Assembly (NCBI GenBank): GCA_031216915.1
Contig: CM062296.1
Coordinates: forward strand, 799,385,022-799,449,021
DNA length: 64,000 bases
Direction of reading: 5' to 3'
DNA from: Pictodentalium vernedei
Taxonomy: Eukaryota; Mollusca; Scaphopoda; Dentaliida; Dentaliidae
Shown here: one piece after another, positions 18,577 to 30,160 of the stretch
How the letters are laid out: the number at the start of each line of letters is the position of its first letter
Numbering within the stretch: the first letter of the stretch is position 1
Program-made: the position numbers and the translations under genes
Notes under the pieces: model-generated
What the model saw: the letters and a program-made list of their open reading frames with translations, nothing else
The model's database searches: none
What the model was told of the DNA's origin: nothing

Positions 18577-19410
18577 TTAGTCAGATATAGTAACTATCTG
18601 ATTATCTAATCCTGTGTTACCAGCCCGTCTGCTCGCCATCAACAAACTCAATCTCTGAAACAGAGCGTCAGAATCGCTCGGAAGAAAAGTAGTTTTCACC
18701 CCTTTGCCAGTCACCGATTCGATGAACTTCTTGTTCATATCCCATATGGGTTTCACCACTTTCGTCCACTTGTAACCTCTGTTGGCTTTGGGTCTCGTCT
18801 CTCTGGCATCGTTATTTCTCTTCATGGCGGGAGTCTGAACCAGAATGTCGCCGTAATTGTCGAAATCCTGTTCCGTTTAATCGCCAGGCTTGTCGTAAAG
18901 GAGCAATCTGCGCAGTCCATCAGTCAATTCGTATTTGTTCGAACCAACGATCAATTCATCATCGCCAATTTCTATTTCTGTGTCACCGACAAAAGTTTTC
19001 CCCTCCGAATCCTTATAGAATCCATACAACAGATCTCTCTTACCGCCATCACCATCAGACGATGCGACGCTATCAGTGGTGATAGTCGAAGCTGTATCGG
19101 TGTCGGTCTCTGTTTGAATTCCCGTGGGAACGTAATCCGGTGTAGATTGAACGGAATGCCGATTTCCAAAACTAACGGGCAACGAACCCATTCTCAAAGA
19201 ACTCTCTTTTATGGGTCTCAATTCTTCGACTATCTCCTTCCTGCTTCGCTCTTGACCCTCTGTCACGGGTTTAAATATTTTTATGGCTTCGCGTCTGAGT
19301 TCCATCTCACCAAGACGTCTGCTTCTGTCAGCCGACTGAATGCCCTTCTTAGCACGTTCATACTCTCCTAAAATTTGATCTCGGCGTCTAGAATCCATCT
19401 GTAAAAACAT
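18577..19410 (-). pseudogene. Polinton-type conserved protein with in-frame stop
   Basis: The frame from 19410 encodes a charged coiled N-terminal part (RRRDQILGEYERAKKGIQ), a Ser/Thr/Asp-rich linker, and a compact domain ending LTDGLRRLLLYDKP. A TAA at 18877-18879 stops it. The same frame stays open through to 18577 and contains RPKANRGYKWTKVVKPIW. Related proteins that I recall from Polinton-like loci run through this point uninterrupted, so the stop is a nonsense mutation and not a gene boundary. Function is unknown. Confidence 0.6.
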
Positions 19411-19419
19411 TTTTCATTT

Positions 19420-20520
19420 TTAATTGTTTTTATTATTTTCAAAATTAAATGTTTAATTATATTTTTATGTTTTTATGTTAATAAAAATCTTTCCGTCTTT
19501 AATATAATAAACTAAAAATATTCACATCTCAACTCAGTGTTGATTGAATTGGAGAAAGTTTAAAATACGTTAAGCAGTACATGACAAACCGGTTTCTGAT
19601 TTAACACATTTTGATAGTAATTTACGTTTTGTCAAAGGAATTCCATTCACATATCAAAAAATCATTCACTGAGTGTCGAATTAAGAGAGAATCCCTTTGA
19701 TGACAGTTAAAACATTCCAACACACAAAAGAAAACTGGTTTCTTTCTAATTTTAACGTTAAAGGAACTCATTCATTCATTTTCAAATCTCTCTGATCGCT
19801 ATCGTGAATATATTAAAAATTTTACCACTCAAAACCTAATTGAGCGGAAAATGCGTTTTTATTATAACATTATTAAAACGATCCATTAAAAACGAAAAAA
19901 CCTTCATTCACGCCACAACAAAAAACATAAAGCAGCATGTTTTCATTCAAACATTCCATTAAGTGTTTATTAAGATTACTTCACAAGAATTCTGATTCTT
20001 TTCTCTAATTGTCTCTAAACTCAATCTCCTTTCGTCACATCGAAACAAGACACGAATGTCTATTTTTTTACAGATCATATTTTATAATTGACTATTTTGA
20101 ACGGATGCCTAAAGTCAATTTCTCTTCGTTACATCAAGAGAAAACACGAATGTCTATTTTACAGATCATATTTATAGTCGACTCTTTTTGAACGGATGCC
20201 TTTTCATTCACGCAACTCCTTTTTAAAAACTGACGCTCATATTTTATAGTCTACTCTTTTAAACGAAAACCTCATTCAGTCATAACGATAACATGTGTTA
20301 GTTTTTACTTCAGGAAAACGTGACAGTGGATTTGCGGATTCTAACACCCTGGCCACATTCTTCATTCAAAAACATTCCATTAAGTGTTTATTAAGATTAC
20401 TTCACAATAACATGCGTTAGTTTTTACTTTCAGGAAAACGTGACAGTGGGTTTGCCGGTTCAAACATCACCTCTTTACACGAGTCGATTTCAGACCTAAA
20501 ATCCGCAAATGGATCTCCGT
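19420..20520. repeat. AT-rich end region with direct repeats
   Basis: No gene is present. Three kinds of direct repeat occur. A unit of about 95 bp containing CACGAATGTCTATTTT, TTACAGATCATATTT and GAACGGATGCC appears at 20017-20107 and 20110-20202, with a partial third at 20231. CCATTAAGTGTTTATTAAGA appears at 19956 and 20377. A 60-bp block with AGGAAAACGTGACAGTGG appears at 20303 and 20424. This could be a terminal or origin region of the virus-like block. Confidence 0.55.
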
Positions 20521-20559
20521 GTACGCCTCCATAGGGTTTCAGTGTTAAAATTGTTAGAT

Positions 20560-20720
20560 AAAAATTCCGAAATAATCGAGGCAACAACGTGCCCAATATT
20601 CCAAACTTGGCCCATGTCGTTATATAATTTTTTTGTCACTCCGTCCCAGTGGCACAAGACGACAAAACAATAAAATTATACAATGGCCTGTGGTGCCAGG
20701 ATTGGACTGCATGGTCAGTC
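20560..20720. mobile_element. Foldback repeat, family of 29566-29835
   Basis: AACAACGTGC, CCAAACTTGGC, a CGTTATATAA…TTATACAA pair and GTGCCACA-like blocks match, in opposite orientation for part of its length, the repeat at 29566-29835. It folds on itself around CAGTGGCACAAGACG. Confidence 0.5.
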
Positions 20721-21289
20721 AGTTAGGGACTAAATTCAAATATACTGGACGTCTTTTCTATTGAGATTTATGGAGTGTGGGATGGGAGTAATTTTGTAAA
20801 CATTGTTTAACACTGTCAACTCTTAGTACCTGAATGTGATTGTCGCATAATGTTCCAATATGTAATAACAGTTTTGGAATTACAAATAGGTGTACTTATT
20901 GGCGTTTTCATATTGTTTGACTTTAACCCCATTCTGTCCAATATATGGTGCAGCACATTATATTTCCAAATTGCACAGCAGCGAAAGGGTTAAAAGAAAT
21001 GGATTCGATAGAAGTATTCATGCTGGGCAGTGAAACTTATCTCTTTCATAAGGCATTTCGCAATTTTATGGAGCCAGAGAGCACCATATTTGGATTTAAG
21101 ACTATAAAATGATTATGATCTCGGATGATATCTCCAGAGAAAAACAAATTGTTGAGAAAAGTAGTATAGCAGGAGGTTTTCGACCCTCATTACCCGAAGC
21201 TTTGCCGGTTCACCTAGTGTTAAATTCCCTTAGGAACCGGGGTCATTGCCGGAGCGGAACTGTTGCCGGTGCAAAAGTTCGGCTCCTTG
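20721..21289. other. No gene recognised
   Basis: The ORF beginning at 21109 has no recognisable domain and no codon signature. I see no repeat structure. Confidence 0.5.
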
Positions 21290-22600
21290 AAGCTAGGTCC
21301 GACAAGTGGTGTACGTACTGCATATATAGTATGCTGTGGTATGTATAGTGATATAGGTAAACACAGGGCTATGGGTATATATTATGGGTAAGTGGTAGAA
21401 AGATGATGGGGGAGTTGGGTTTTCTTGAAAGTTTTTTTCCGCGAAACGGTTGACGTTGCTATTGACGTCGTGACGTCATGATGCGCACGCGACGTCATAG
21501 AGATGTTGACCACTGTTGTTGTCCAATATACAATCTGATATAACGTTGTTCGGATCAGGGGGTGTCGAATATCCTGTAAGGGGGTGGGGGAGATCTGATA
21601 GTGGTTGTATATATCCATGTTGGTATACTATTACCCCTTGGGTCTTCATATTAGCCAATGTCTGCTAAAGCTTGATCAAGCAGTATTGTGGAGATGGGGG
21701 TAATGCATGGTCGCCCAGTGTGGTATTGCAAGATAGTCCTTGGTGGTTTAGATTGTCAGTAGAGGATGAATGCGCCGTTGGCCTATTACCCCCTTAGTAC
21801 TATTTACCTACCGAATCCTTTGTATTAACTTATGGCTGGTATTGGTAGTTCGTAATGCTAGGTCAGTCAGTATTATAATCGTGTGTTTAGAAGTGGGGCA
21901 TATAATGCTTTGTATATACCGCTGTAGGTCCCCTGTTAGTCCTCGGTATTATTAACCAACCGATTGCTTTGTACTATTCTACGACTGGTATGGGTAGTAC
22001 GTTATGGCAGGACCAGTGGTTTTGTTGAGTGGGGTAGGGGTGGGGGCTGGTCTGGCAGTATAGAACAGCAGTATGAGGCCATGAGTCATAGTAAATTAGA
22101 CCTCATTGAGGGATTTTCTCATGGCCCTCACGGCCTCATACGACTGAATGATCTGGATAAATGAAACAAGAACAAGTATACTTGGAATGGGGTGCGAACT
22201 ACTGACATTACGTACCACCTTACCAGTAATAGGCTGATACAAAGTATTCGGGGGTTAATACTATCAACGGTTAAGATGGGACCTACAGGGGCATATACCA
22301 ACCATACTCTGCTGCCGTTCTCTACTACCAGGCGGCATTAACCCCACCCCACATCTTGATAATATGAAGCATACTACCTAGACCAGTCACATAAAGCATT
22401 AGGTCGATTAGTAGTGCTAATGGCTTTCGTGGGGCCCACAGAGATATATATCGTACATACTATACTACCGTTCTATACTGCCATGCATTACCCCCACCCC
22501 CGCTCCACAATACCACTTGACCTGCCATAACGTACTACCTATACTAGTCATGGGATGACATAAAGCATTAAGTCGATTAGTAGTACCAATGGCTTTCGGA
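21290..22600. repeat. Compound repeat: about 180-bp units, direct then inverted
   Basis: Units containing TTTGTAyTA…CTGGTATkGGTAGTwCG, a purine-rich AGTGGGG segment and GTATATACC occur in direct order at about 21780-21920 and 21950-22070. They then recur in inverted order at about 22200-22340 and 22440-22590 (CCATAACGTACTACC). A hairpin around 22072-22145 (AGTATGAGGCC…GGCCTCATAC) marks the centre. It looks like a large decayed foldback element. Confidence 0.55.
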
Positions 22601-22891
22601 GTCTGCCAGTCATGATTAGTGTTAAAACAACACAGGAGTTGTGTATTAAACGTTTCTCAACCAAGTTTCTCACGCAGAACGTAAATTATTTGAAGTACTG
22701 TGGGTATAGCTTATACAGGTGCCTCACTCAGGTCACGTGTAGTGTAGTAAGAAGTTTATTTGAGAAATTGCCATCTCGGTGGATTGTAGCGCGTACATTT
22801 TCCAAATGTTTACGACCAAGCCCAAAGCAAACTCAGACAAAGCATTACAGAGTTATTACTACTGTTTCAGTAACTTATATTTATATTTCAG

Positions 22892-23113
22892 CTGGAAGAC
22901 TTCATAACTTCACGATTGAAGGAGCAAACACAATGGCAAACACCTCCGATTTGGATGACTTCAGACTGTGCGCCTACTACCCAGGAGAAGCTGGTGCAAC
23001 AGTCCCCAGTTTTCATTGTAATGGGCCTTTGAGATATGTCAAAATACAGATATTCGACACCAACAGTACATTAACACTGTGTGAAGTTGAAGTGTATACA
23101 CAAACAAAAACAG
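22892..23113 (+). CDS. Exon: C-terminal half of a fucolectin/F5-8C (FTP) domain
   Basis: The acceptor TTATATTTCAG precedes 22892 and the donor CAG|GTACGT follows 23113. The exon is 222 bp and phase 1 at both ends. The translation GRLHNFTIEGANTM … FRLCAYYPGEAG … RYVKIQIFD … LTLCEVEVYT is the typical second half of fucolectin-type carbohydrate-binding domains, with the paired cysteines of that fold. The domain's first half must lie in an upstream exon that I cannot find in the window. The protein would be secreted and bind fucose-type glycans if complete. Confidence 0.8.
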
Positions 23114-23199
23114 GTACGTAGGGTATAATGCATTGAAGTTAAATCTTGGACGAAAAGTGTCGTTTTTTTTCTAAAATCATTGCTTTACCGGGCGTGGAA

Positions 23200-23345
23200 A
23201 TATAGATGATATCTGAGTGGATAACGAAAATTATCTCATGAGTGACCGAGACAAATGTTTATTTTTCGCGAGCGAAAACAGCCATTTGTGTTAGTCACAA
23301 GTGAGATAAATTTCGGTATGCACTCAAAACACTAGATTTTCTTTT
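23200..23345. repeat. Imperfect foldback
   Basis: TGAGTGGATAACGAAAATTATCTCATGAGT at the left is answered by ACAAGTGAGATAAATTTCGG and TGCACTCA at the right, around a TTTTTCGCGAGCGAAAA centre. It is similar in style to 24887-25045. No target duplication is visible. Confidence 0.6.
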
Positions 23346-23489
23346 TGTTATGCGCTTTCTATAAGAATCCGAAAATTTCGCTCGTTTCATTCTTGAATTG
23401 ATGCATGAAATTAAGCGACGCATTGAATCACTGATGCGCGGGAGTCATTTACTCGGAACAGATAACGTCTTCCAAACTGATTCAGCAGG

Positions 23490-23615
23490 TGGGCTTTTAG
23501 TCCAAACATGGCCTGAAAGTGAGAAATATAAGTTTGTGGTTTGGTACGTCCTTTCAAAGGACGTACCAAACCAAAAACTTATTTTACCGACTTTCAGGCC
23601 ATGTTTGGACTAATG
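23490..23615. repeat. Palindromic MITE
   Basis: TTAGTCCAAACATGGCCTGA and TCAGGCCATGTTTGGACTAA are exact complements, and the centre is GTCCTTTCAAAGGAC. A fragment of the family lies at 11735-11880. Confidence 0.85.
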
Positions 23616-24156
23616 GGTATCATGCATTAATTGAAGGCGAATACGTTTTGAATTATTGCTGGAAATGATGGGTATCCACTCAAAAACACTAGATTGCCTT
23701 TTCATTATACGTTTGAGAACAAATTGATCATTTCCAGGGATAATTTGACTCGTATTCATCTTGAAGTGAAGCTTTTATATTGATACTGTGAAAGTGAGAA
23801 TTTCTATATATTCACAGTGGGGATGTGATTTCTATATTTCCGCATTTTTTTTTCGATAATCTTTCGTTTAGCGTATGTTAAAAGGAGCTTACATCGCTAT
23901 TTCGTACCCTGTTAGCCGGTTACGCTATACAACATGGTACAGAAAAGAGTATTGTAGTGCTTTTTCCACATTCTCCATTACTATGCAAGTCATGTCGTTT
24001 ACGTCGTGAAAGCATTTCCGCCAAAATAAATATCAAAACTAAGAGATCTTGCATGTTAATATGGTGTAAATGGCTGATATTTAGCATTTGCCAGAGGTTG
24101 TTGGGTGCTCCTAGCGGCCTCTCATGCTCAAGATGCGATTTCGCTTGCATTAACAG

Positions 24157-24696
24157 CAGGCATGTCAACCGGTACCTGTACCGGTACCGGTATTGCCGGT
24201 TCCCCCATGCTCCAACCTGTACCGGTACTGAAGCTTCTGTCTTGCAGCTACCAGAACAAAATTACTTTATGGGAAAATTGCTAATTGAAGACGGGTAAAC
24301 AGGCTGATAATCGTGTATGGCACACTTAAACGACGTACTTTTAATTTATTTGTGAATGGACATATCAAAACACTCTACAGGTGCATGTTCTGTCTGTACC
24401 ACGACCTCGATAAGGCTGACCATTTTGACTTTTCAAACGTCGAAACAAAGACAACGAAAGAGGTATCTCAACTAGTTCGTGCTTTATGATTACTTTGATG
24501 TCGCCGCAGAATAACTCCAATGTTTGTCTTTCGATCTTCGGAACTGGGGCGGTTTGAATGCGAACTTCTCCCATCTGATTGCTATATGCCTTCCAATTGT
24601 TGATTTGTCCCGGTACCAGTACCGGTTTCGGCTGGACAGGCTCTGTCCCGTCCCGGTACCGATTATGTCGGCACCGGCGGGACTTTGACATACCTG
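24157..24696. mobile_element. hAT-like MITE, 540 bp
   Basis: The ends CAGGCATGTCAA and, at the right reverse-complemented, CAGGTATGTCAA are hAT-type termini. The flanking 8-mers ATTAACAG (24149-24156) and ATCAACAG (24697-24704) match at 7 of 8 positions. Clusters of CCGGTACCGG sit inside both ends. No transposase. Confidence 0.85.
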
Positions 24697-24886
24697 ATCA
24701 ACAGCCTTATTTTTGGTAATATATAGCCTTTATTGCTGACTGTGATAACAATATAACTTATCAAAACAATAAAATATATATAAAGTATTGTAAAGTGTGT
24801 GGCCACCGAACGAACATTTAAGTGTGAAATAATCTACAAAAATAACAATTAAATTAGATTTTGAAGCAAAAAAAAAAATAGAGGAT

Positions 24887-25045
24887 ATTCACGAAAATTT
24901 GATGAATATCGAAAATATCTCGTGAGTGGCTACAAAGAAATATGAGGATCTTCACGAGCGACGCAGTCGCGAGTGAAGATCCTCATATTTCTTGTAGCCA
25001 CGAACGAGATATTTTCGGTATTCATCAAATTTTCGTGAATTTTCT
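24887..25045. repeat. Long palindrome, about 75-bp arms
   Basis: GATATTCACGAAAATTTGAT at the left matches the complement ending at about 25045, with a GCGACGCAGTCGC centre. A few mismatches and one indel occur in the arms. Confidence 0.85.
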
Positions 25046-26243
25046 TTTTATTTAATGCTCTACGACTACAAACTCTCCAATTTGTGGCCTTTATTTGCCA
25101 TTAAGGCGCAAAATTTATGTGCCGAACCGGCGTCCATACAAAAATTACAACAACCAAACTCCAACCATTGGAATGTGTGAATATCCGCACAAAAAGTAGT
25201 CCCGTCTTATTTCTCCCCTAACTTTACGATTTACCAAGGCTGGCGAATTGAAATAATCGCAATGTGTTTCGAAGAAATAGAACAATAACAAAAAACACCA
25301 CTTTCTTATTTTCAATAACAAGACACGTCATTTTATTTTTTTTGAACTCAATGCACTGAAGACGTGTGAAGTTGAACTGAAGAAATTTGAAAGTGATTTC
25401 GGCTTTTCGCTGGAAGGTGAATGAGAAAGTCAAACTTTGAAACCGCTGATTTAATGAATTGATTTAGTCACTGTCACTATCAATTATTCGAATTCGTTTG
25501 TATTTGGGACTCTGGAATTCATTACTGATGTGCTGACTCGTTTAAAGTACATGTGATTCGTCATCCGAACCTACGATGAAATATCGATTTCTAAATATCA
25601 TTTTGATATTTCGTTTTGCCGACCGACAGGGGAATATGACTTAATTTTTCAGCGTGAATTGATGCCTGAGCATTAAATAAAAATGTATTTTCTATAGGTA
25701 TTACAGTACTAAATATTTTCCCTGAGATAACTTATAATATCAATGAACATCCCAACTTGCGACTCGGTGCTTTGACTTTGTGAGAGTAAGATATTCCTGA
25801 TTGAACTATACTAGATCCAGAAGAAGGGGGAGAAGTAGAAACAGAAGTAGAGGTAGACATGATAGATCTCTAATGAGTCACGATTACCACGATTACATAT
25901 AAGCTTTCTATACCGAGTTCCAAAAATCGATCTGAGCCCATGTTTACCGAGGGTTACCGAGGCTCAGATCGATATTAGTAAACGAAGGCGTGTTTATGTC
26001 AAGAAGGCAAGCTCGATCCAATGTGCGACCATAAGCTATGTTTTCGAGAGAAAAAATGAAAGTATTTAGTTATTCGGGAAATGTCCTCTGAAAATGTCGT
26101 CTGCTATTTGTATTATATGGACAGTTAATGAAAATAAGAAAAGATTAATTCCTTTCTGCTTCCGAAAACAATTCACTCACAATATTACCACGTCGACGCT
26201 GCCTTCTGACGTCATTCCCATATTAAACTTGTTGTGAACGATG

Positions 26244-26361
26244 CCCTTATAAAAAAGTACCATGGTAAACCATGGTAAATCCCAAAATACCCTGGTAATA
26301 CCATAGTATTACCAGGGTATTTTGGGATTTACCATGGTTTACCATGGTTTTTTTATAAGGG
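26244..26361. mobile_element. Palindromic MITE, 118 bp
   Basis: CCCTTATAAAAAA…TTTTTTATAAGGG surrounds a nearly perfect hairpin with repeated ACCATGGTAAACCATGGTAA and its complement. Centre at ACCATAGTATTACC. Confidence 0.85.
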
Positions 26362-27485
26362 TATTTTCCGTAATGAGGTAATTGATGGTGAATATGTGAT
26401 AACAAGAGAGGTAGCTAGGAGAGGAAGAAAAAAAAGGCTGAGGAGGGGAGAAGTATGTAGAGAAATGAGATGAGGAGAGACAGCATTACTCACATTGCGA
26501 CCATCCATCATCACAGTGTTGACTGGAGGTGGTTGCAGATTGATGTGCTTACTCTGGGAGTAGGCATGCTTGCAGATAGTTAGAAAAGAAGCGTCAGAGG
26601 TGCTATGGCTTGATCTTTTCTTGTTTTGATTTCGCGTTTGTGCTGAGGGTCAGCAAGGTTTGGATGTTAGTTGCTTCTCTCGGTAATGTTCCTAACTCCA
26701 GACTCCGGGGACAGCTCCGAAATATAAGACCCATAGGCTGAAATAGTCTTGTCTGTCTATTTGTTTTTATGAAAACAAATTCTAGCCCAAATCAAGCACG
26801 CGCCGAAGCCATATGGAAGTCAAATTGCATGGAAAAGTGATCTTTTACATCATCTTGAGTTCATTCTTCTTATAGTGCTCAACTGACTGAACGAAAAACA
26901 GACAAAAACCTCTGGGTGGGTAAAACTGGCTTAACAGAGCGTCATATTTCGATTCTCTAATCTCTCCATTTCCGGAAAATCAAAGACCAAAAGAAAAAAA
27001 AATAAAGAAAAAATGAAATTAAAAAATAAAATGAATATTCATATGACAGGATATCAAAAATCATTCAAAAATCGTTCACCTGAATAAACATCGTAGTGAA
27101 ATGTTTGGATCATCTTGTCGATTCATGTTGAAGATTCCATTTGAAGTATCAGCCGAAGCAAAATGAACAGCGAGAATTGAGTAGCGCCTAAAAACGGATC
27201 ACAAACTTAAATGTGGTTTCAGTTCTAACAGGATAGTTTGTTTTGCGTCCATCTGTTACTGCCATGCAGATTCTTTATTATGAATGTACTATGCCAGTTT
27301 ATGGTATTATCTGTACAAAAACAAAAACATTGACAACTGTTGAAAAGAGTAGGTCCAAAGTTCCCCGATCCCCACCCCACATCCCGAGCTTCAAGAAACA
27401 TGTATTCTGCAAAAAAACATTGGGCGTTCAAACCAAATTTCAGTCAATATTCCTCAGGGCTTAGCACGGGTATCCATTATATATA

Positions 27486-27731
27486 CAGTGCAGTCGCCGT
27501 TGACTGGTCACTTTTATTGAATGGGCAATATATCCACGGACGCGATAGTATTAGATTCCAAACACTAATATAGGAATAATCATCAAAACTTTAATTAATG
27601 AAGCACCGGGTAGAACCCGGTGCCCTCATTAATTAAAATTTTGTTGATGACGATTTGTATTACCCAGTAAACGCTTGAGTTGACATCATTACCCACGCGT
27701 GGATTACAACCAGCCCACGACGACTGAACTG
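27486..27731. mobile_element. TA-flanked pogo/Tc1-type MITE, 246 bp
   Basis: The ends CAGTGCAGTCGCCGT and CAGTTCAGTCGTCGT (right, reverse-complemented) are flanked by TA (27484-27485, 27732-27733). The middle is a hairpin centred on ACCGGGTAGAACCCGGT. Confidence 0.8.
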
Positions 27732-28279
27732 TAGCTAAAATTTTTCTTGTTATCCGCATTATGTTTTCTTTCTCAGAATATGAGAATTGTTGTGTGGAAT
27801 GATGTCTACTCTTTTGGTATTTGAGCGATAAACTAACCTTCTCATACTGAATTTACGAAAACTGTCACATTTTTCTATGCGCTTCAGGTACGTTACTAGA
27901 GACGTGCTGAAGTCACTATGAGGCTCCTGTTCTTCGCTTGAATGGAGAACCTCATCCTGTTTTTTTAGAAGTAGAGTGAATAAATTAATTTTTGAAAGTA
28001 ACAACTTGGTCACCTGTCATTGCCAGGGTACAAATATTTTGAGAGTGTGGTTGGGCATTCTCCATTAAATTATGCCAACACCATTCAAGAATAAATTCAG
28101 GTCTCCTGCGCAGCTCTTAAGCCACCAGTCAAATAACGTCAGGAATTCGGCGCTGTGATGATCTGGAACCAGTCTAGCCTTTGTTTAGATTAACTCGCTT
28201 GGAATATGTCATTAGGTAGAAAAAGCAGACCTACGGCTCGCTTTTTTAATGTCTTTACAGTTTAACAATAGCACTGGAT

Positions 28280-28490
28280 CCAATGCTATAAAACTTTTAC
28301 AATTGTATTTTCTAGAATTGAATTTAGTACCTATTAATATAACTGACTAAAATGAATCATTAGCATTTTAAAAGACATGACAATTTCCAAACTGGCAATT
28401 TGCCAGAAGTTTAATAATGCTAATTGTTCATTTTAACCGATTGAAAATACAATTCTAGAAAATGCAATTGTAAAACTTCTATATTATTGG
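28280..28490. mobile_element. MITE, family of 35251-35550
   Basis: The termini CCAATGCTATAAAACTTTTA and the matching complement at 28470-28490 carry TCTAGAATTGT-type inner repeats. An inner pair AATTTCCAAACTGGCAATTTG surrounds the centre. The same ends and core recur at 35251-35550. Confidence 0.8.
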
Positions 28491-28719
28491 CCTCAGATGT
28501 GTTTGTTTACTGAACAATTATGCATGGCGACTCGTCACAGCTGTAGTTTTATTATAAAGCCGTCTTGTTCCACTAATTGTGTTGCAGGTAAATTAAACTA
28601 CTTATTCATTTAAACATTCATAACTGGAGCAAAAAGAATACATAAATATCTTTGAGAAAAAAGGGTACATCACATTAAATCAATAGTTAGCCCTTTCGCT
28701 GTTGTGCACTTCGGTAATA

Positions 28720-29145
28720 CAGTGGAACCCACTTAACTGGATATCGCTTAACTGAATAACCATGTTAACTGAATATAATTTCCAAACACAAAACCATTTA
28801 CCATACCTCCAGTACAAATTTGACCTGTTGATTGAATATAAGTTATAGGGAAAACTCCTATTAATTGAATAAAACATCTAACCTGTCGAGAAATTACCCT
28901 GACTCTCCCCAGTTTTCCCCTTTTTATAGAACTATTTGGCCTCCATACATTCAATACAAGCATTTAATCTATTATATCTTGTTTGACAGAGCTCATGGAG
29001 CTCTGTCAAACAAGATATAGTAGAATAAATGCTAAGTTTATCTCTAGAATACAGGAAAATGACACAACCCCAGTTAATTGAATACTCCTGTTAATTGAAT
29101 AATTTTTATCGGCAAAGTGACTAATCAATTAACAGGGTTCCACTG
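28720..29145. mobile_element. Tigger/pogo-like MITE, 426 bp
   Basis: The ends CAGTGGAACCC and GGGTTCCACTG are flanked by TA (28718-28719, 29146-29147). Repeated TTAACTGAATA/TTAATTGAATA blocks fill the interior. At the centre is an independent hairpin TTGTTTGACAGAGCTC…GAGCTCTGTCAAACAA, which recurs at about 35830-35866. CAGTGGAACC ends are typical of pogo-family transposons. Confidence 0.85.
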
Positions 29146-29220
29146 TATTCTATGCAGAACCATTTATTTGAGGGAATGTGGTTAAAATGAAAACGACAGT
29201 AACGTAGACTTATTTGCAAT

Positions 29221-29387
29221 TTTAACCCTTTTCCCAACGCAGATGATTTCAAATTTATTATTTTAAATATCATTTTTTATATTTTTTCTTAAAATTTCAA
29301 CAAAACCATATCATGTGACCCCTCTTTGGAACGAGCTCGAGCATATTACTTGGGCGAATGCGGGCGATTCGTTGGGTAAAGGGTTAA
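29221..29387. mobile_element. MITE with TTAACCCTTT ends
   Basis: TTTTAACCCTTTTCCCAACG at the left and CGTTGGGTAAAGGGTTAAAA at the right are near-complementary. The inner GGAACGAGCTCGAGC piece relates it to the hairpin MITE at 1413-1661, with half of the hairpin lost. Confidence 0.75.
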
Positions 29388-29565
29388 AACTGCTATGACT
29401 TATTGGAACATTATGAGGCTTTCTCACTCAGGGACTCAGCTTCAGCAGATTTAACCAATGTTTACAAAATTACTCCAAGCCAATACTCCAAAAATCTCAA
29501 TAGAAAATACGTCTAGTCTATTTGAATTTAGTTCCTGTTTAATGGACTTTTTAATGAACTGACCA

Positions 29566-29835
29566 TGTAGTCCAAACTTGGCACTAAGGGCGTTATACAA
29601 CTTGTTTCTTTCTTCGTCCTGTGCCACAGGGCGAAAAAACAAAAAAAAACCAGAATTATATAACGGCCTGGTGGACCACGCTTGGACTATTGAGCACGTT
29701 GTTGCCGCGGGTGTTTCGGAAATTGCATAGACGAAATAATAGTGGAGAACAAATGGATAATGCCATTTGGTCTATCGATTGCATTTCGTATAACGTGCGT
29801 TCTATTGGGAATAACAACGTGCTGTGGTATCCATT
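29566..29835. mobile_element. Foldback repeat, family of 20560-20720
   Basis: AGTCCAAACTTGGC (29570) and GCTTGGACTAT (29683) bracket a GTTATACAA…TTATATAAC pair. A second pair GAGCACGTTGTTGCC / AACAACGTGCT (29692, 29813) follows. It is a composite of two inverted pairs. Confidence 0.6.
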
Positions 29836-30160
29836 CCCTGTATATGGTATCACCATGCTGAGTCCGCACTTTTAGCACTGGCCGTCAACATTTGGTTCCG
29901 TATTCAGTAGGTATCTGTATCAGCGAAAAGGTTAATGTTTGTTTAAACATACAAATGAAGTTTACTCACACAATTCAAAAATGTCTAAGATAAAAATAAG
30001 GAAAGAAACTCAATGAGGGGAACAAAATATTGCTTGATCGAATATTCATCATCAGATTGTCACAGGCGTATGCTATTCTGACCGAATACCCCCGGTCCCG
30101 CCATGACTGGTAAGAAATGGTACAGACAGTTACGGTGTTGGACAGGGCATCGATGAAGTT

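Larger units (their letters stand above)
12647..20520. mobile_element. Endogenous Polinton/adintovirus-like block, incomplete
   Basis: An AT-rich stretch holds tightly packed small genes in two convergent groups. Three plus-strand paralogues lie at 13.0-14.9 kb. Minus-strand genes from 19.4 down to 15.1 kb include a packaging ATPase and proteins of the kind that accompany it in Polinton-type virus-like transposons. No DNA polymerase B, integrase, protease or major capsid gene is present in the window, and I cannot identify terminal inverted repeats. The block is therefore a fragment or a derived element. Boundaries are approximate. Confidence 0.6.

Noticed and set aside
18877-18879. True end of the upstream gene and start of a separate gene at 18825
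   Set aside because: The frame is unchanged on both sides of the TAA, and the downstream part continues the same conserved protein as I remember it. A nonsense mutation is more likely than two genes.
25224-25433. 69-residue minus-strand ORF
   Set aside because: No domain and AT-rich composition; it lies in intron sequence.
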